In this document: in pieces, positions 44,556-53,571 of the stretch
Layout: every line of letters begins with the position of its first letter
How positions within the stretch are numbered: position 1 is the stretch's first letter
From: Anaerolineae bacterium
Lineage (GTDB): Bacteria > Chloroflexota > Anaerolineae > Aggregatilineales > Aggregatilineaceae
Length of the DNA stretch: 64,000 nucleotides
Assembly: GCA_016926875.1 (NCBI GenBank)
Contig: JAFGNU010000083.1
Location: forward strand, 1 to 64,000
Direction of reading: 5' to 3'
Notes under the pieces: generated by a model
Databases searched by the model: none
What the model saw: the letters and a program-made list of their open reading frames with translations, nothing else
Told to the model about the DNA's origin: nothing
Position numbers and translations under genes: made by a program

Positions 44556-46076
44556 ATGATACATAAGCGGTTTTTGGTAGGAATGATCTTGATCCTGGCA
44601 GTGACGACCAGCCTGTTTGGTCTGGGAACAGGCGAAACGCGCCTCACGGCGGCAGCAGGGCAGTGGTCCGCCTGGTTGTACAATTACGACACCGGCCAGA
44701 TGATACGCGTCTTTTCGGATGGTTCTCCCCCACAGCAAATGCAGTTTCCGCTGCCGCCGAACGTAGCTATGTACCCATCTTCGCTGGCTTTTTCGCCTGA
44801 TGGCGCGCGGTTTGCTGCCTGCCTGGCCGATGATACGGGTATCACTGCCGTGCGCGTGTATGACACCTACGCCCAAAGCTACACGGCAGCCTATATCCCA
44901 TCCGGTCCAATTGTTGACTGCTCATTCGGACGCTACTCGTTCAGTGAAGACGGATCACAGCTTGCCGTCGGCATCATGAATCATTGGCATGATCAGGTGG
45001 ACACGCGTCCGGACTGGGAAGTGATCGTGTTGGATACGATCACCAGCCAGATTGTGCACCGTCTGACTGCCAGTGATCCGGCGATCACCTGGTTAGGCCG
45101 TGACTACAGCCGGATGATGCCGTTGATCCGGGCGTTTCAGATGGGAACAGCGGTCTATCCCGGCGTGATCGCCGTTGCGCCGGTGCCCTGGGCCACCGAA
45201 GGCCCGCCCGAAGTGGACAGTCTGGTCTGGCAGTTGAGCGATGGCTCCGTGTCCATTGTCGGCCCATATGGCAAAACTGCGTTGGACCTGCTGCCTGCTA
45301 CCGGTGAGGCGATCTGGGTTGATGAAGATGCCGGTTTCCCCAAGGGCATCCTGGAAGGACCAGGCTATCCGTTTAACGTCGTTATGTATTCCAACAAGGC
45401 GGGCGACCGCTACCCGATCTTCAGCGACGGGTCGGTGTTGTTCAATGCCGAATTTATCGATAACGGGCAGAAAGTCGCTGCCCTGACCTATACCTCGCCC
45501 AACCTGGAACAGTGGATGTACGTGGATCGAAACGGGGGGAGCGGCAAACTGCTGGTTGATGCAGGTGTCTACCGGGTATGGGGCACGGTCGATGGCTACG
45601 TGTTCATGAAAGGCAGCGGACAAAGCGGCGTGCAGGAGATGTTCGAGCACCGCTTCGCCGGGGCAGCCACGCCCGAAGAACGCCCAATCTGGTCCGGTAT
45701 GCCGGGCGAATACTGGGATATCATCTGGGTCGAACCGTTGGATGGCGATGCCGGGTTGGCCCCCTTCACCGCGCTTAAAACCCCCGCGCCGATGCCAACG
45801 CCAGGGCAGCCGTCAGGGATGCTGGTCATTGGCGGGCGGGCGCAGGTGCATACCACCGCAGGCGATATGCTGCGCGTGCGGACCGGGCCGGGGATGTCCT
45901 TCCAGGTAGCGTTCCAACTCGCAGATGGGGCACTGGTTACGCTGCTCGAAGGCCCGTTCAGCGCGGACGGGCATACCTGGTGGCGTATTCAAACGGATGC
46001 GGGACAGTCGGGTTGGGCGGTCGAAGGCGTGATGGACCAGGGGACGTACCTGCAAACACTGGTCCCGGTACAATAA
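44556..46076 (+). CDS. Exported beta-propeller protein with C-terminal SH3b
   Basis: 506 residues with AGAAGGAGC upstream. A signal peptide (about 1-25) is followed by a TolB/WD40-like repeat region (S-L-A-F-S-P-D-G-A-R-F-A and Y-S-F-S-E-D-G-S-Q-L-A are blade motifs). A short Pro-rich linker (P-T-P-G-Q-P) leads to an SH3b domain (about 425-500; L-R-V-R-T-G-P-G-M). The propeller probably binds protein or glycan, and the SH3b the wall. No enzymatic residues are seen. It is separate from DUF3160 by a terminator, so regulated on its own. Confidence 0.85.
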   Translation: MIHKRFLVGMILILAVTTSLFGLGTGETRLTAAAGQWSAWLYNYDTGQMIRVFSDGSPPQQMQFPLPPNVAMYPSSLAFSPDGARFAACLADDTGITAVRVYDTYAQSYTAAYIPSGPIVDCSFGRYSFSEDGSQLAVGIMNHWHDQVDTRPDWEVIVLDTITSQIVHRLTASDPAITWLGRDYSRMMPLIRAFQMGTAVYPGVIAVAPVPWATEGPPEVDSLVWQLSDGSVSIVGPYGKTALDLLPATGEAIWVDEDAGFPKGILEGPGYPFNVVMYSNKAGDRYPIFSDGSVLFNAEFIDNGQKVAALTYTSPNLEQWMYVDRNGGSGKLLVDAGVYRVWGTVDGYVFMKGSGQSGVQEMFEHRFAGAATPEERPIWSGMPGEYWDIIWVEPLDGDAGLAPFTALKTPAPMPTPGQPSGMLVIGGRAQVHTTAGDMLRVRTGPGMSFQVAFQLADGALVTLLEGPFSADGHTWWRIQTDAGQSGWAVEGVMDQGTYLQTLVPVQ

Positions 46077-46102
46077 CCGGGCTGATCGCAAAGACAGTAA
46101 CA

Positions 46103-46135
46103 CAGGGGCGATCTTGTGCAAACGGATCGCCCCTG
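46103..46135. terminator. Bidirectional hairpin between convergent genes
   Basis: Perfect 11-bp stem CAGGGGCGATC/GATCGCCCCTG with an 11-base loop between the SH3 propeller gene and the convergent HerA-like gene. No T-run follows directly, so it may act as an mRNA 3' end stabiliser. Confidence 0.6.
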
Positions 46136-46161
46136 GCTGCTGCCTGTATGAGTACGTTGTT

Positions 46162-48876
46162 TTATTCGCCCCAGGCCGGGATGAGCGTTGGCTGCCCGTT
46201 GACCGCTACCAGCCAGTTGGGCTTCCACCCGATGCCAAAGATGCCCAGGTAGATGTCTTTCTTGTAGGGCGTGAGACGGTATTCTTCGGTGATAGAGGCG
46301 ATCTCGCCCCACCGGGCGTTGATGCCTGCCAGCTCATTTTCCAACTGCATCTGGATAGTGTCAAGCTGTGCTTCCAGTTCGGCGATGATTTCCTCGGCCT
46401 CGTAGACGTCCTCGCGTGCCTGGCCCTTGTAGCGGCGCGTGCGGCTCACACGTGAAAGCGTATAGGTTGTCCGCCCGCGTAACAGACTGAGCACCGCTTC
46501 ACCGGTGGTGAATAATTCCTCACTGCGCAGCGCTTCAAGCTCTTTTTGTTCGGCGGCGAGATCGCGCGCGGCTCTACGGAGCTTGGATTCGACCTTATCG
46601 AACTCTTTTTCGTACCGTGTGGTGACTTTGTCGATCTCTTCATCGCGCCGCTGGCGTGCCAGGTCTTGCGCCTGGACCAGGAAGTCACGGCGGTTCATCC
46701 CAGGCTCGCCATACAGCTCTAGCTGCGGGTTATACATGATCGTGATCCCGGCAGTTTTATACAGGAAGTCCGTCAGGTCTTTTTTGAGAGCGGACATCCG
46801 GGAGGAGTCCGTCAGGCCCGGCGATAAATCACCAAACGCGGCATCACCAAACGGGGACTGGCTCAGTTCTTGCGGGGCGATATACGGTGCTTCGTATTCT
46901 TCCCAGCGGACTAACCCGGCTTTCTCGACATGTGACACATGATAGGCGTGTGTTTTCGCAAGCGACACGCTGCTTTTGCGGTCGGCATAGCGAATTTCCG
47001 TCTGTGCGATCAGCATCGATTGATACAAGATCACCGACCCACCATAGGCTTTGGCTTTCAACCCTGTTTTCCGCTCCCAGGCGTTGACAGCCTGCTCCAT
47101 TGATACCTGTGAGGGCAAAAAGTACTGCGCCATCGTGGACGGCAGCGGCGGCTGCGTCATGCTGTAGCCTTCTGGCAGGTTCGCATCCTGGGCGCGGCTA
47201 GGGCCGCTTGGCTGTGTCATACCGCCGGTGGGCTGCTGAAAGCCGGGAAGCGACGTCGGCGGTGGTGTGATCTGCACGCCCGGCATTTCCGGCAGCGTGG
47301 TTGGCGGCGGCGTAGCACCGGATGGTGTTGGCATGTATTGGCCTGTTGTACCGCCCTGGCCGCCAGTTGCCGGGTGAGGCGTGGTAGCGCGCGGCAGCGT
47401 GGCATGTGGCTGGGTAACATACGGGTGCAACTGCTGGTACGTCGGATAGTACGGCTGCTGCCGCTGGTCGGCCATCAGGGTGCGGATTTGCTGGCGGGTG
47501 AGCGGCCCGCGCAGGTAGCTCATCGCCCAACGGGTATGAATCGGGAGCGGCCCGCTGGTGTCGTGGACGTTGTGCATCACGAACACGCGCGGACCAATAC
47601 TGCTCAACAGCCGGTCCAGATCACCGATGTTGAGCGCGTTATCAACGCTGGATAGGCTTTCCAGCCCGCTGAGCACTTTATTCTTGTCGTTTTCGGTTTG
47701 CAGCTTGCCAATAAACCAGGTCCCTGCATTCGACAGCCCTTTATAATCGATGTCGCCGGGGTTTTGCGTGGCGAGCACCAGCCCGATGCCAAACGCGCGC
47801 GCCTGTTTTAGCAGCCGCAGGATTGGGTTTTTGCTGGGCGGGTTATAGGGGTGCGGCGGGAAGTAGCCGAACACCTCGTCAAAGTACAGGATCGAACGCA
47901 GGCTGGTTGTGCCGCTCAGGGTGCGCATCCAGGCCAGCATATTTTCCAGCAGCAGGGTAACAATGAACATCCGCTCGGCGTCGTTCAGGTGTGCGATGTA
48001 AAAAATACTGACGCGCGGCTTGCCGTCGGGCGTATACATCAGGCTTTGAATGTCCATCGGCTCGCCTTGAAGCCAGCTTTGAAAGCTGGGCGAAGCGATG
48101 ATGTTGTTCATTTCCATTGCCAGGCTGAAGCGATCTTTTTCCGGGAAGAAAGTATCGACGTCGAACACGCCCAGCTTGGCGAAGGGCGGCTTTTGCACCT
48201 GGAGGATGATATCTTCCAGTGTGAGGTCATAACCCTGCCGCCAGGCATACTCAAAGATATTGGCGATCAGCACGTGCTCGCGGTCCTTGACCGGCTCGAC
48301 GTTTTTGCCGATCAGCGCCAGCAGCGCTGTCACAATCCCGTTGATACGCTCGCGATGCAGTTCTTCATCGGCCTGGAAACCGTCGTGTGGGGCTTGCATG
48401 GCGTCCAGGATGCTGATCGGCAGCCCTGCGTCTGATCCCGGCGTGTAGATGCTGAAGCGGGCATTCTGCTTGAAGAATGCGACGCGCTGCGGTGTGATCC
48501 CCCAACTGGCCAGTCCATCCCGCCACTGTTGGGAAATATCAATCGCATATTCAGGGACCTCCATACCCGCGCGGCGGGCGTCATCCACGTTAATCCAGGG
48601 TTCAAAGTCCTGCGGATTAAGGTCTGGAAAGGCCAGCAGCAGGTTGGTGATATCGCCTTTGGGATCGATGATGATGGAAGGTATATTGTCCATCACCGCC
48701 TCTTCGAGCAGGGTGATGCACAGGCCTGTTTTGCCGCTGCCGGTCATGCCGACGACGGCAGCGTGGGTCGTCAGGTCGCGCGAGTCGTAATAGACCACTT
48801 CGTCTAACAACCGCTGCGTGGTCGGATCAAACCGGCGGCCCATGTAAAAAGTTGTGGGGGCTTCAATAAAGGGCAT
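46162..48876 (-). CDS. HerA/DUF87-like ATPase with coiled-coil tail
   Basis: 904 residues. Walker A is G-M-T-G-S-G-K-T (43-50), and Walker B is I-L-Y-F-D-E-V (328-335, with D333-E334). The fold resembles HerA/TraG-type hexameric ATPases that move DNA or protein. A sensor-like stretch (L-V-L-A-T-Q-N-P) follows. A Pro/Thr-rich disordered linker (about 490-570) then leads to a C-terminal half with a predicted coiled coil (about 720-860). No nurA nuclease gene is adjacent, so a HerA-NurA role is not supported. Related Chloroflexota proteins are annotated only as ATP-binding. A possible extended -10 lies upstream. Confidence 0.85.
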   Translation of the reverse strand: MPFIEAPTTFYMGRRFDPTTQRLLDEVVYYDSRDLTTHAAVVGMTGSGKTGLCITLLEEAVMDNIPSIIIDPKGDITNLLLAFPDLNPQDFEPWINVDDARRAGMEVPEYAIDISQQWRDGLASWGITPQRVAFFKQNARFSIYTPGSDAGLPISILDAMQAPHDGFQADEELHRERINGIVTALLALIGKNVEPVKDREHVLIANIFEYAWRQGYDLTLEDIILQVQKPPFAKLGVFDVDTFFPEKDRFSLAMEMNNIIASPSFQSWLQGEPMDIQSLMYTPDGKPRVSIFYIAHLNDAERMFIVTLLLENMLAWMRTLSGTTSLRSILYFDEVFGYFPPHPYNPPSKNPILRLLKQARAFGIGLVLATQNPGDIDYKGLSNAGTWFIGKLQTENDKNKVLSGLESLSSVDNALNIGDLDRLLSSIGPRVFVMHNVHDTSGPLPIHTRWAMSYLRGPLTRQQIRTLMADQRQQPYYPTYQQLHPYVTQPHATLPRATTPHPATGGQGGTTGQYMPTPSGATPPPTTLPEMPGVQITPPPTSLPGFQQPTGGMTQPSGPSRAQDANLPEGYSMTQPPLPSTMAQYFLPSQVSMEQAVNAWERKTGLKAKAYGGSVILYQSMLIAQTEIRYADRKSSVSLAKTHAYHVSHVEKAGLVRWEEYEAPYIAPQELSQSPFGDAAFGDLSPGLTDSSRMSALKKDLTDFLYKTAGITIMYNPQLELYGEPGMNRRDFLVQAQDLARQRRDEEIDKVTTRYEKEFDKVESKLRRAARDLAAEQKELEALRSEELFTTGEAVLSLLRGRTTYTLSRVSRTRRYKGQAREDVYEAEEIIAELEAQLDTIQMQLENELAGINARWGEIASITEEYRLTPYKKDIYLGIFGIGWKPNWLVAVNGQPTLIPAWGE

Positions 48877-48930
48877 AGGTACCTTGCCTTTAGCGCTAAG
48901 AGCTTATCCTGATCTTGAGTTGTATACCTA

Positions 48931-48939
48931 ATGTTAGCA
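48931..48939 (-). promoter_or_regulatory. Possible extended -10 of HerA-like ATPase gene
   Basis: On the minus strand TGC-TAACAT, 55 bases before the ATG, fits an extended -10. No -35 is seen. Confidence 0.3.
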
Positions 48940-49052
48940 CGGATTTTCGAGTTTGAGGAACCGCGCCGCGTACCCCTGAAAATGAGACGGGGAGCTTGCC
49001 GGGGTCGGTGCGAACTGGCAGACTCCGCGCTGCGATCAGCCCGTCCGCCCGT

Positions 49053-49928
49053 TTAGCAAGCGGGATCTCGTTCATCGCCCTTGTCGTTTGTTTTGAATTC
49101 CTCGTAGATTCGGTCCAGCCCAATCTTGATCCGGCGCTGGATATGCTCGCTCTCGGCCTCATGGTAGGGGAACAGCTCCAGCAGTTCCGGCACCAGCATA
49201 GACGTATCAGCACGCGGGCGACCGGCGCGATACAGGCTGTAGACACGGCGGCGTGCCAGGCGCAGATAGCTTGAGATCGGCTCGGTGGCGCTTTTATCAA
49301 CAAGCGGGCCGCGCCCTGGCACGATCTGATCGGCAGCAAACCGCGCGCGGCGCAGTTGGGTCAGGTTTTCTAACCAGTCTTTGGTATGGCTGCTGGATGC
49401 GTATGGGTGCTGGTTGACAACGATGCTGTCGCCGCAGAACAACAGCCGGTGTGCAGGCAGATGCACCCATACGTTCCCGGCGGTTGGACCGGGCATCGCC
49501 AGCAGCGGGATGGTCCGCCCGCCGTAACGCAACTGCATGCGGTGTGTGAACCCGATCGAGGGAAGCCGCAGCCGGACACCCGAAAACGTCTTGCGTTCCA
49601 GGGGATTGTTAGCAGTCAGCGATTCGATAGCAGAGTCCAGGTAAGACGATGGCAGGCTGCGCATATTGGCAATCGTTTCGTCATGCGCCACGATTACCCT
49701 GGCATCGAGCCAGTAATTTCCCAATGTACGGTCACAGTGGCAGTCGGTGTTTATAATCGCCAGGATGGGTTTATTTGCTTCCAGCAGCAGCATCTCGCGC
49801 CAACGGTGCGCTTCGTCCGGGTATGGCGGCGTATCGATCAGGACAAAGCCATCATCGGTCAGGATTGCGCCGACGTTGACACGCCGGAAGCCGGTTTCAA
49901 GGTAAATGCCTGGGCCTACTTGTTGCAC
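49053..49928 (-). CDS. Metallo-beta-lactamase-fold protein lacking metal ligands
   Basis: 291 residues. The fold is recognisable: V-N-V-G-A-I-L-T-D-D-G-F-V-L-I-D-T-P-P at the start and L-L-F-C-G-D-S-I-V at 163-171. The H-x-H-x-D-H motif is D62-C-H64-C-D66-R67. The second-motif His is replaced by P148 (P-G-P-T), and the later His by R206 (P-G-R-G-P); D167 is kept. Several ligands needed to hold two zinc ions are therefore gone. It begins with GTG after GGGAAGC and follows the AlaX-like gene by 21 bases. It may be a binding protein or use another chemistry. Confidence 0.8.
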   Translation of the reverse strand: MQQVGPGIYLETGFRRVNVGAILTDDGFVLIDTPPYPDEAHRWREMLLLEANKPILAIINTDCHCDRTLGNYWLDARVIVAHDETIANMRSLPSSYLDSAIESLTANNPLERKTFSGVRLRLPSIGFTHRMQLRYGGRTIPLLAMPGPTAGNVWVHLPAHRLLFCGDSIVVNQHPYASSSHTKDWLENLTQLRRARFAADQIVPGRGPLVDKSATEPISSYLRLARRRVYSLYRAGRPRADTSMLVPELLELFPYHEAESEHIQRRIKIGLDRIYEEFKTNDKGDERDPAC

Positions 49929-49949
49929 GATGCTTCCCTTTGCTCTGCT

Positions 49950-51161
49950 TTAGCCGTCTTGTAGACGGATCGCTTCAATGGCGGCTGCCAGGGCCGCCCG
50001 GACATCATCCGGCGTGGCTGCTGCGCCACCGCCCTGGGCAAACGAAGGCCGCCCGCCGCCCCGATCCACGCCCCACACCGCCAGCCCGCGCTTGAGCACG
50101 GCCACCATATCATGCGGCAGATCGTCGGATCGCGCGGCGATGAACTGCGCTTTTTCGCCCGCTATGCCACACACGGCGATGGTGCCGGGTCTGGCGATCA
50201 GGTCTTGGACCAACTGCCGGACACGGCCTGCGTCATCATGTTCAAAAACCTGGGCGATCAGCGCATATCCCCCGGCCCGGTCGGCGGCCTGCCACAGCGA
50301 CCCGGCCTCGTATTCGATCATGGTGCTTTGCAGGGCGCGCAGATCGCGGCGTAGCGCTTTGTTCTCGTCGCGGAGCCGTTGCAGCGCGGCGGGGATATCC
50401 TCGATTCCGGTGGTCAGTTCGGCGGCAAGCTGGTTCATCAGCGCGTTCTTTTGGCGATAATCCAGCAGCGCGCGTGCCCCGCACCGGAATTCGACGCGGA
50501 CGGTATCGCCGCGCCTGTCCACGCGCAGCACCTTGATCACGCCGACTTCGCCGGTATGGGCGACGTGCGTGCCGCCGCAGGCCGTTACATCGAAGTCATT
50601 TATCGCCACGATACGCAGTTTGCCGTCCACTTCGGGCACTTTGCGCAGTTGCAGGCTCGATAGCTCGTCCGCTGTGGGGAACCAGGCGCGTACAGGCCGG
50701 TTTTCCGCTACGACCTGGTTGGCCAGGTCTTCGGCTGCATCTATCGTTGCGGGCTTGACGGCGCGGCTCAGGTCGATGGTGACGCTGTCGGGACTGAGGT
50801 GAAAACCGACCGTTTCGGCGCGCGCCAGCCGGACAAAGGCCTGGGAGAGGATATGCTGTCCGGTGTGGTGGCGCATATGATCAAAGCGTCGTGTCCAGTC
50901 GATTTGCCCGGATACGGTTTCGCCGGAGACTTCACCGGCCACCACGTGCAGCACGGCTCCGTCATCGGGCCGGATGACCACATCCACCACCGGGACGTCA
51001 TTTAGAGCGCCGGTATCGTGGGGTTGGCCGCCGCTGGTGGGATAAAAATAGGTGCGATCCAGCACCACAGCCGGGGCGTTGCCGTATGTGGCGCGTTCGA
51101 TCAGGTGTGCGTCAAAGGTTGTCGTATACGAATCGGCGTAGTAGAGGCGTGTTGTTGTCAT
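49950..51161 (-). CDS. AlaX-type alanyl-tRNA editing protein
   Basis: 403 residues resembling the editing and C-terminal DHHA1-like parts of alanyl-tRNA synthetase without the catalytic half. The metal site is H99-x3-H103 (H-H-T-G-Q-H), with C195 and H199 in C-G-G-T-H. D-R-T-Y-F-Y-P-T-S-G-G-Q-P is the usual opening. Such proteins hydrolyse Ser- or Gly-tRNA(Ala). A helical segment (about 250-290) links to a DHHA1 domain ending in G-G-G-R-P-S-F-A-Q-G-G. It lies in a same-strand row with MBL-fold and lipoprotein genes. Confidence 0.92.
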   Translation of the reverse strand: MTTTRLYYADSYTTTFDAHLIERATYGNAPAVVLDRTYFYPTSGGQPHDTGALNDVPVVDVVIRPDDGAVLHVVAGEVSGETVSGQIDWTRRFDHMRHHTGQHILSQAFVRLARAETVGFHLSPDSVTIDLSRAVKPATIDAAEDLANQVVAENRPVRAWFPTADELSSLQLRKVPEVDGKLRIVAINDFDVTACGGTHVAHTGEVGVIKVLRVDRRGDTVRVEFRCGARALLDYRQKNALMNQLAAELTTGIEDIPAALQRLRDENKALRRDLRALQSTMIEYEAGSLWQAADRAGGYALIAQVFEHDDAGRVRQLVQDLIARPGTIAVCGIAGEKAQFIAARSDDLPHDMVAVLKRGLAVWGVDRGGGRPSFAQGGGAAATPDDVRAALAAAIEAIRLQDG

Positions 51162-51267
51162 AAAAATTAGCCTGGCGGGTAGCTTGTCCAGACGCTATTG
51201 TAGCATCTCACCTGTGAAAAGTGGAGCGTTTTTATAGCATCTGACAAACAGGACCCGCCAAACACCG

Positions 51268-52518
51268 CTACAACTGGGTGGGCAGCCACTCACGCCACCC
51301 GGCATCCAGGTTATCAAAGCTTAGACCCAGGTGCAGCGGGCAGGCTTCTTCCAGCGTATGCCCGGTGGCAATAGCGTGAATCCAGGCATTGCGCGCCTCG
51401 CTGCCGTAGGTTTCGGTAACATAGTGCACCAGGGTGTAGGCCGGGTAAATCGCCACCTGTTGCAGGTCTTCCTCTGGTAAAGTTGGCCTGGTTTGCATGG
51501 CCTGCCAATCCAGAATTTGCTGTTCAGTGCCTTCGGGAGCGACTGCCAATGCTGCCACCTGCTTGATGATGCGGTTGCGCTGGCTGAGGGTGTGGAACGT
51601 GGCCCCGCCATACTCAGCGATCCCCTCTTCGAGCCACCAGGGGAAGTTGCCGTGTGTGCCGCCGCCGATCTCGTGTAACACAAAACGAGTATATTCACGG
51701 GCAACCAGGGCATCGTCTGGGGCAGAATCAAACGGGCCAAGCGTGAGTTTGATCGCTTCGCCCGGTTCGTTCCAGGAGGTCAGCCAGGGGATAGACAGCC
51801 GGGTCAGGGTTTGCAGGGTAGCTTCATTCTCGTATAGTTTGATCTGTGCCGTCTTATCGGGCACGAAGTCAAATTCGCGCGTGATGCGAGTATGCACCGC
51901 CGGGAGATATTCGGCGACGGTTTCAGCTTGCGAGCGGTTGTTCAAAATTTCGTCTGAGAAGTAATACAGGTTGATGCCGCCCGTTTCGATTATCTGCCAG
52001 TTCTCGCCGCCCAGCAGCCATTGATCGTCCTCACGATAGAACACGACCGATACGGTTGTGCCGCCCGCCGACCCGTCGCTGGTGAGTCCCGCTTGGCTCC
52101 AGGTCATCGTCATACGCGCGATGGCGGTATTCGGGGCTTCCAGGCGAATATCATTCAGGCGAAGGTCAAACGCACGCAGCGGGTGTGCCTGCCAATCCGC
52201 AGCCCAGCGTGCTTGTTCGGTCAGGTATGTGGGATCGCCGTCCCAGATGTAGACCATGTAGCCGTCGTAATCGCCCGCCAGAACGGCCTGCTCCATCTGC
52301 GCGATGACACGGTTCAGTTCAAGCTCAAGCTCTCTAACCGGGGTGGCAGTAGGAGTTGGGGGTGTTTCCTGTGAAGGCTGGGCAAACAGCGTGCTTGCTG
52401 CCTGGATGCTGTCCTGGTTGGGCGTGGGCGTGGTTTTTTCTTCGGCTTGCTGACAGGCCGCTACACCGATCACCAACAAGGCGCATATCAGCATCAGCCC
52501 TCGGTATTGTCTCGTCAA
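51268..52518 (-). CDS. Peptidase-MA-like lipoprotein with mutated HExxH
   Basis: 416 residues. TTG start follows GGAGGGG. Signal peptide and lipobox end at C22 (V-A-A-C), then a Thr/Pro-rich linker to about 60. Residues 65-180 look like an NTF2-like or nuclear-transport-type domain (N-R-V-I-A-Q-M-E-Q-A). The second part resembles peptidase-MA/gluzincin: L-T-L-G-P-F, then R274-E-Y-T-R278 where HExxH is expected, followed by F-V-L-H-E-I-G-G-G-T and P-W-W-L-E-E-G-I-A-E-Y. Both zinc histidines are Arg. A metal-free binding role on the outer face of the membrane is likely. Confidence 0.82.
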   Translation of the reverse strand: MTRQYRGLMLICALLVIGVAACQQAEEKTTPTPNQDSIQAASTLFAQPSQETPPTPTATPVRELELELNRVIAQMEQAVLAGDYDGYMVYIWDGDPTYLTEQARWAADWQAHPLRAFDLRLNDIRLEAPNTAIARMTMTWSQAGLTSDGSAGGTTVSVVFYREDDQWLLGGENWQIIETGGINLYYFSDEILNNRSQAETVAEYLPAVHTRITREFDFVPDKTAQIKLYENEATLQTLTRLSIPWLTSWNEPGEAIKLTLGPFDSAPDDALVAREYTRFVLHEIGGGTHGNFPWWLEEGIAEYGGATFHTLSQRNRIIKQVAALAVAPEGTEQQILDWQAMQTRPTLPEEDLQQVAIYPAYTLVHYVTETYGSEARNAWIHAIATGHTLEEACPLHLGLSFDNLDAGWREWLPTQL

Positions 52519-52581
52519 CGCAGGTCCCCTCCGCTGTACGGTTTCTGTGTCCGGTTATACGAATGCGGGCCACAAGGTTGA

Positions 52582-53547
52582 TCAGCGGATGCGCAGATAG
52601 GAGATCGAGCTGTCCTGAAGCCCTGCCGCCTGGGCAAACGCGCGCGCCGCCGGGCTGCCGCGTTCGATGTTCACGTAGAGATGGGTCAGGCTCAGGCGGT
52701 TGGCATGACGCAGGGCCGCTTCGAGCAGCGCCGCGCCGATCCCTTCGCCCCGGTACTCGCGCGCGACGGCCATGTCATCGATCCAGCCGCGCCCGCCGGT
52801 CAGCGTTTGTACCAGCGACATCGCGACAAACCCGGCTACCTGGCCGGGCGAGGTGGTAGTTTCGGCTACAAACACGCAAATGGTCTGGCGCTCGCAAAAC
52901 CGCTGCATGGCAGCTTGCCAGTCGGCCTCTGTGAGTTGGCTGTTGGCGTCCACCAGCCGCAGCAGCTCACAGACGGCTTCCCGGTCGGATGGGTCTGCTT
53001 CGCGTATGCGGTAGCTGCTTGGCTGTGGGGCGCTGGCCGGTTCGTGCTGCATAGCCAACCAGCGCTGTAACGCTTCCTGGTGAGTGCGGAAGGATATATC
53101 AGGAAAGTCTGCCGGGCGGAAGACGCGCACAGCCTGCGCGTCGTCGCCTGCGCGCAGAGTCCCGCCGATGGCGCGGGCGCGGTAAAACACGATGATGCCG
53201 CTGGTAGGCGGGCCTTCGGGGAATGAATACACGCCCAGCAGATCGATCAGTTCAACATCCAGCCCGGTTTCCTCTTTGGTCTCGCGGAGAGCGGCCTCTT
53301 TTACGCTTTCGTCGGCCTCGATATAGCCGGATGGCAGTGCCCAGCTTCCCGGCTTGACGCGGCCTCCACGTTTGACAAAGACCAGCCCATCATCTTTTTC
53401 GATCAGGATGCCCACGCCGGGCACCGGGTTGTGATAGTGGACGTAGTGACATTTGGGGCAGAATAAACGCTCGCGCCCGCCAACCGTCCGCTGGGCAAGT
53501 TTCTCGCCGCATTTGGGACAGAAGGACAGGCGCGTGGTATCAACCAT
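52582..53547 (-). CDS. NUDIX hydrolase fused to GNAT acetyltransferase
   Basis: 321 residues. A zinc ribbon (C10, C13, C30, C33) is followed by a Nudix domain with the box G-x5-E-x7-R-E-x2-E-E-x-G (G-Y-I-E-A-D-E, then R-E-T-K-E-E-T-G). This resembles NudC-like ribbon Nudix enzymes. From about 175 to the end is a GNAT domain: V-A-R-E-Y-R-G-E-G-I-G-A-A-L-L is the acetyl-CoA loop. The upstream neighbour is rpoD, 24 bases before. Substrates for either half cannot be named. Confidence 0.9.
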   Translation of the reverse strand: MVDTTRLSFCPKCGEKLAQRTVGGRERLFCPKCHYVHYHNPVPGVGILIEKDDGLVFVKRGGRVKPGSWALPSGYIEADESVKEAALRETKEETGLDVELIDLLGVYSFPEGPPTSGIIVFYRARAIGGTLRAGDDAQAVRVFRPADFPDISFRTHQEALQRWLAMQHEPASAPQPSSYRIREADPSDREAVCELLRLVDANSQLTEADWQAAMQRFCERQTICVFVAETTTSPGQVAGFVAMSLVQTLTGGRGWIDDMAVAREYRGEGIGAALLEAALRHANRLSLTHLYVNIERGSPAARAFAQAAGLQDSSISYLRIR

Positions 53548-53571
53548 GTTGTGTTACAGCGTAAACAGCCG

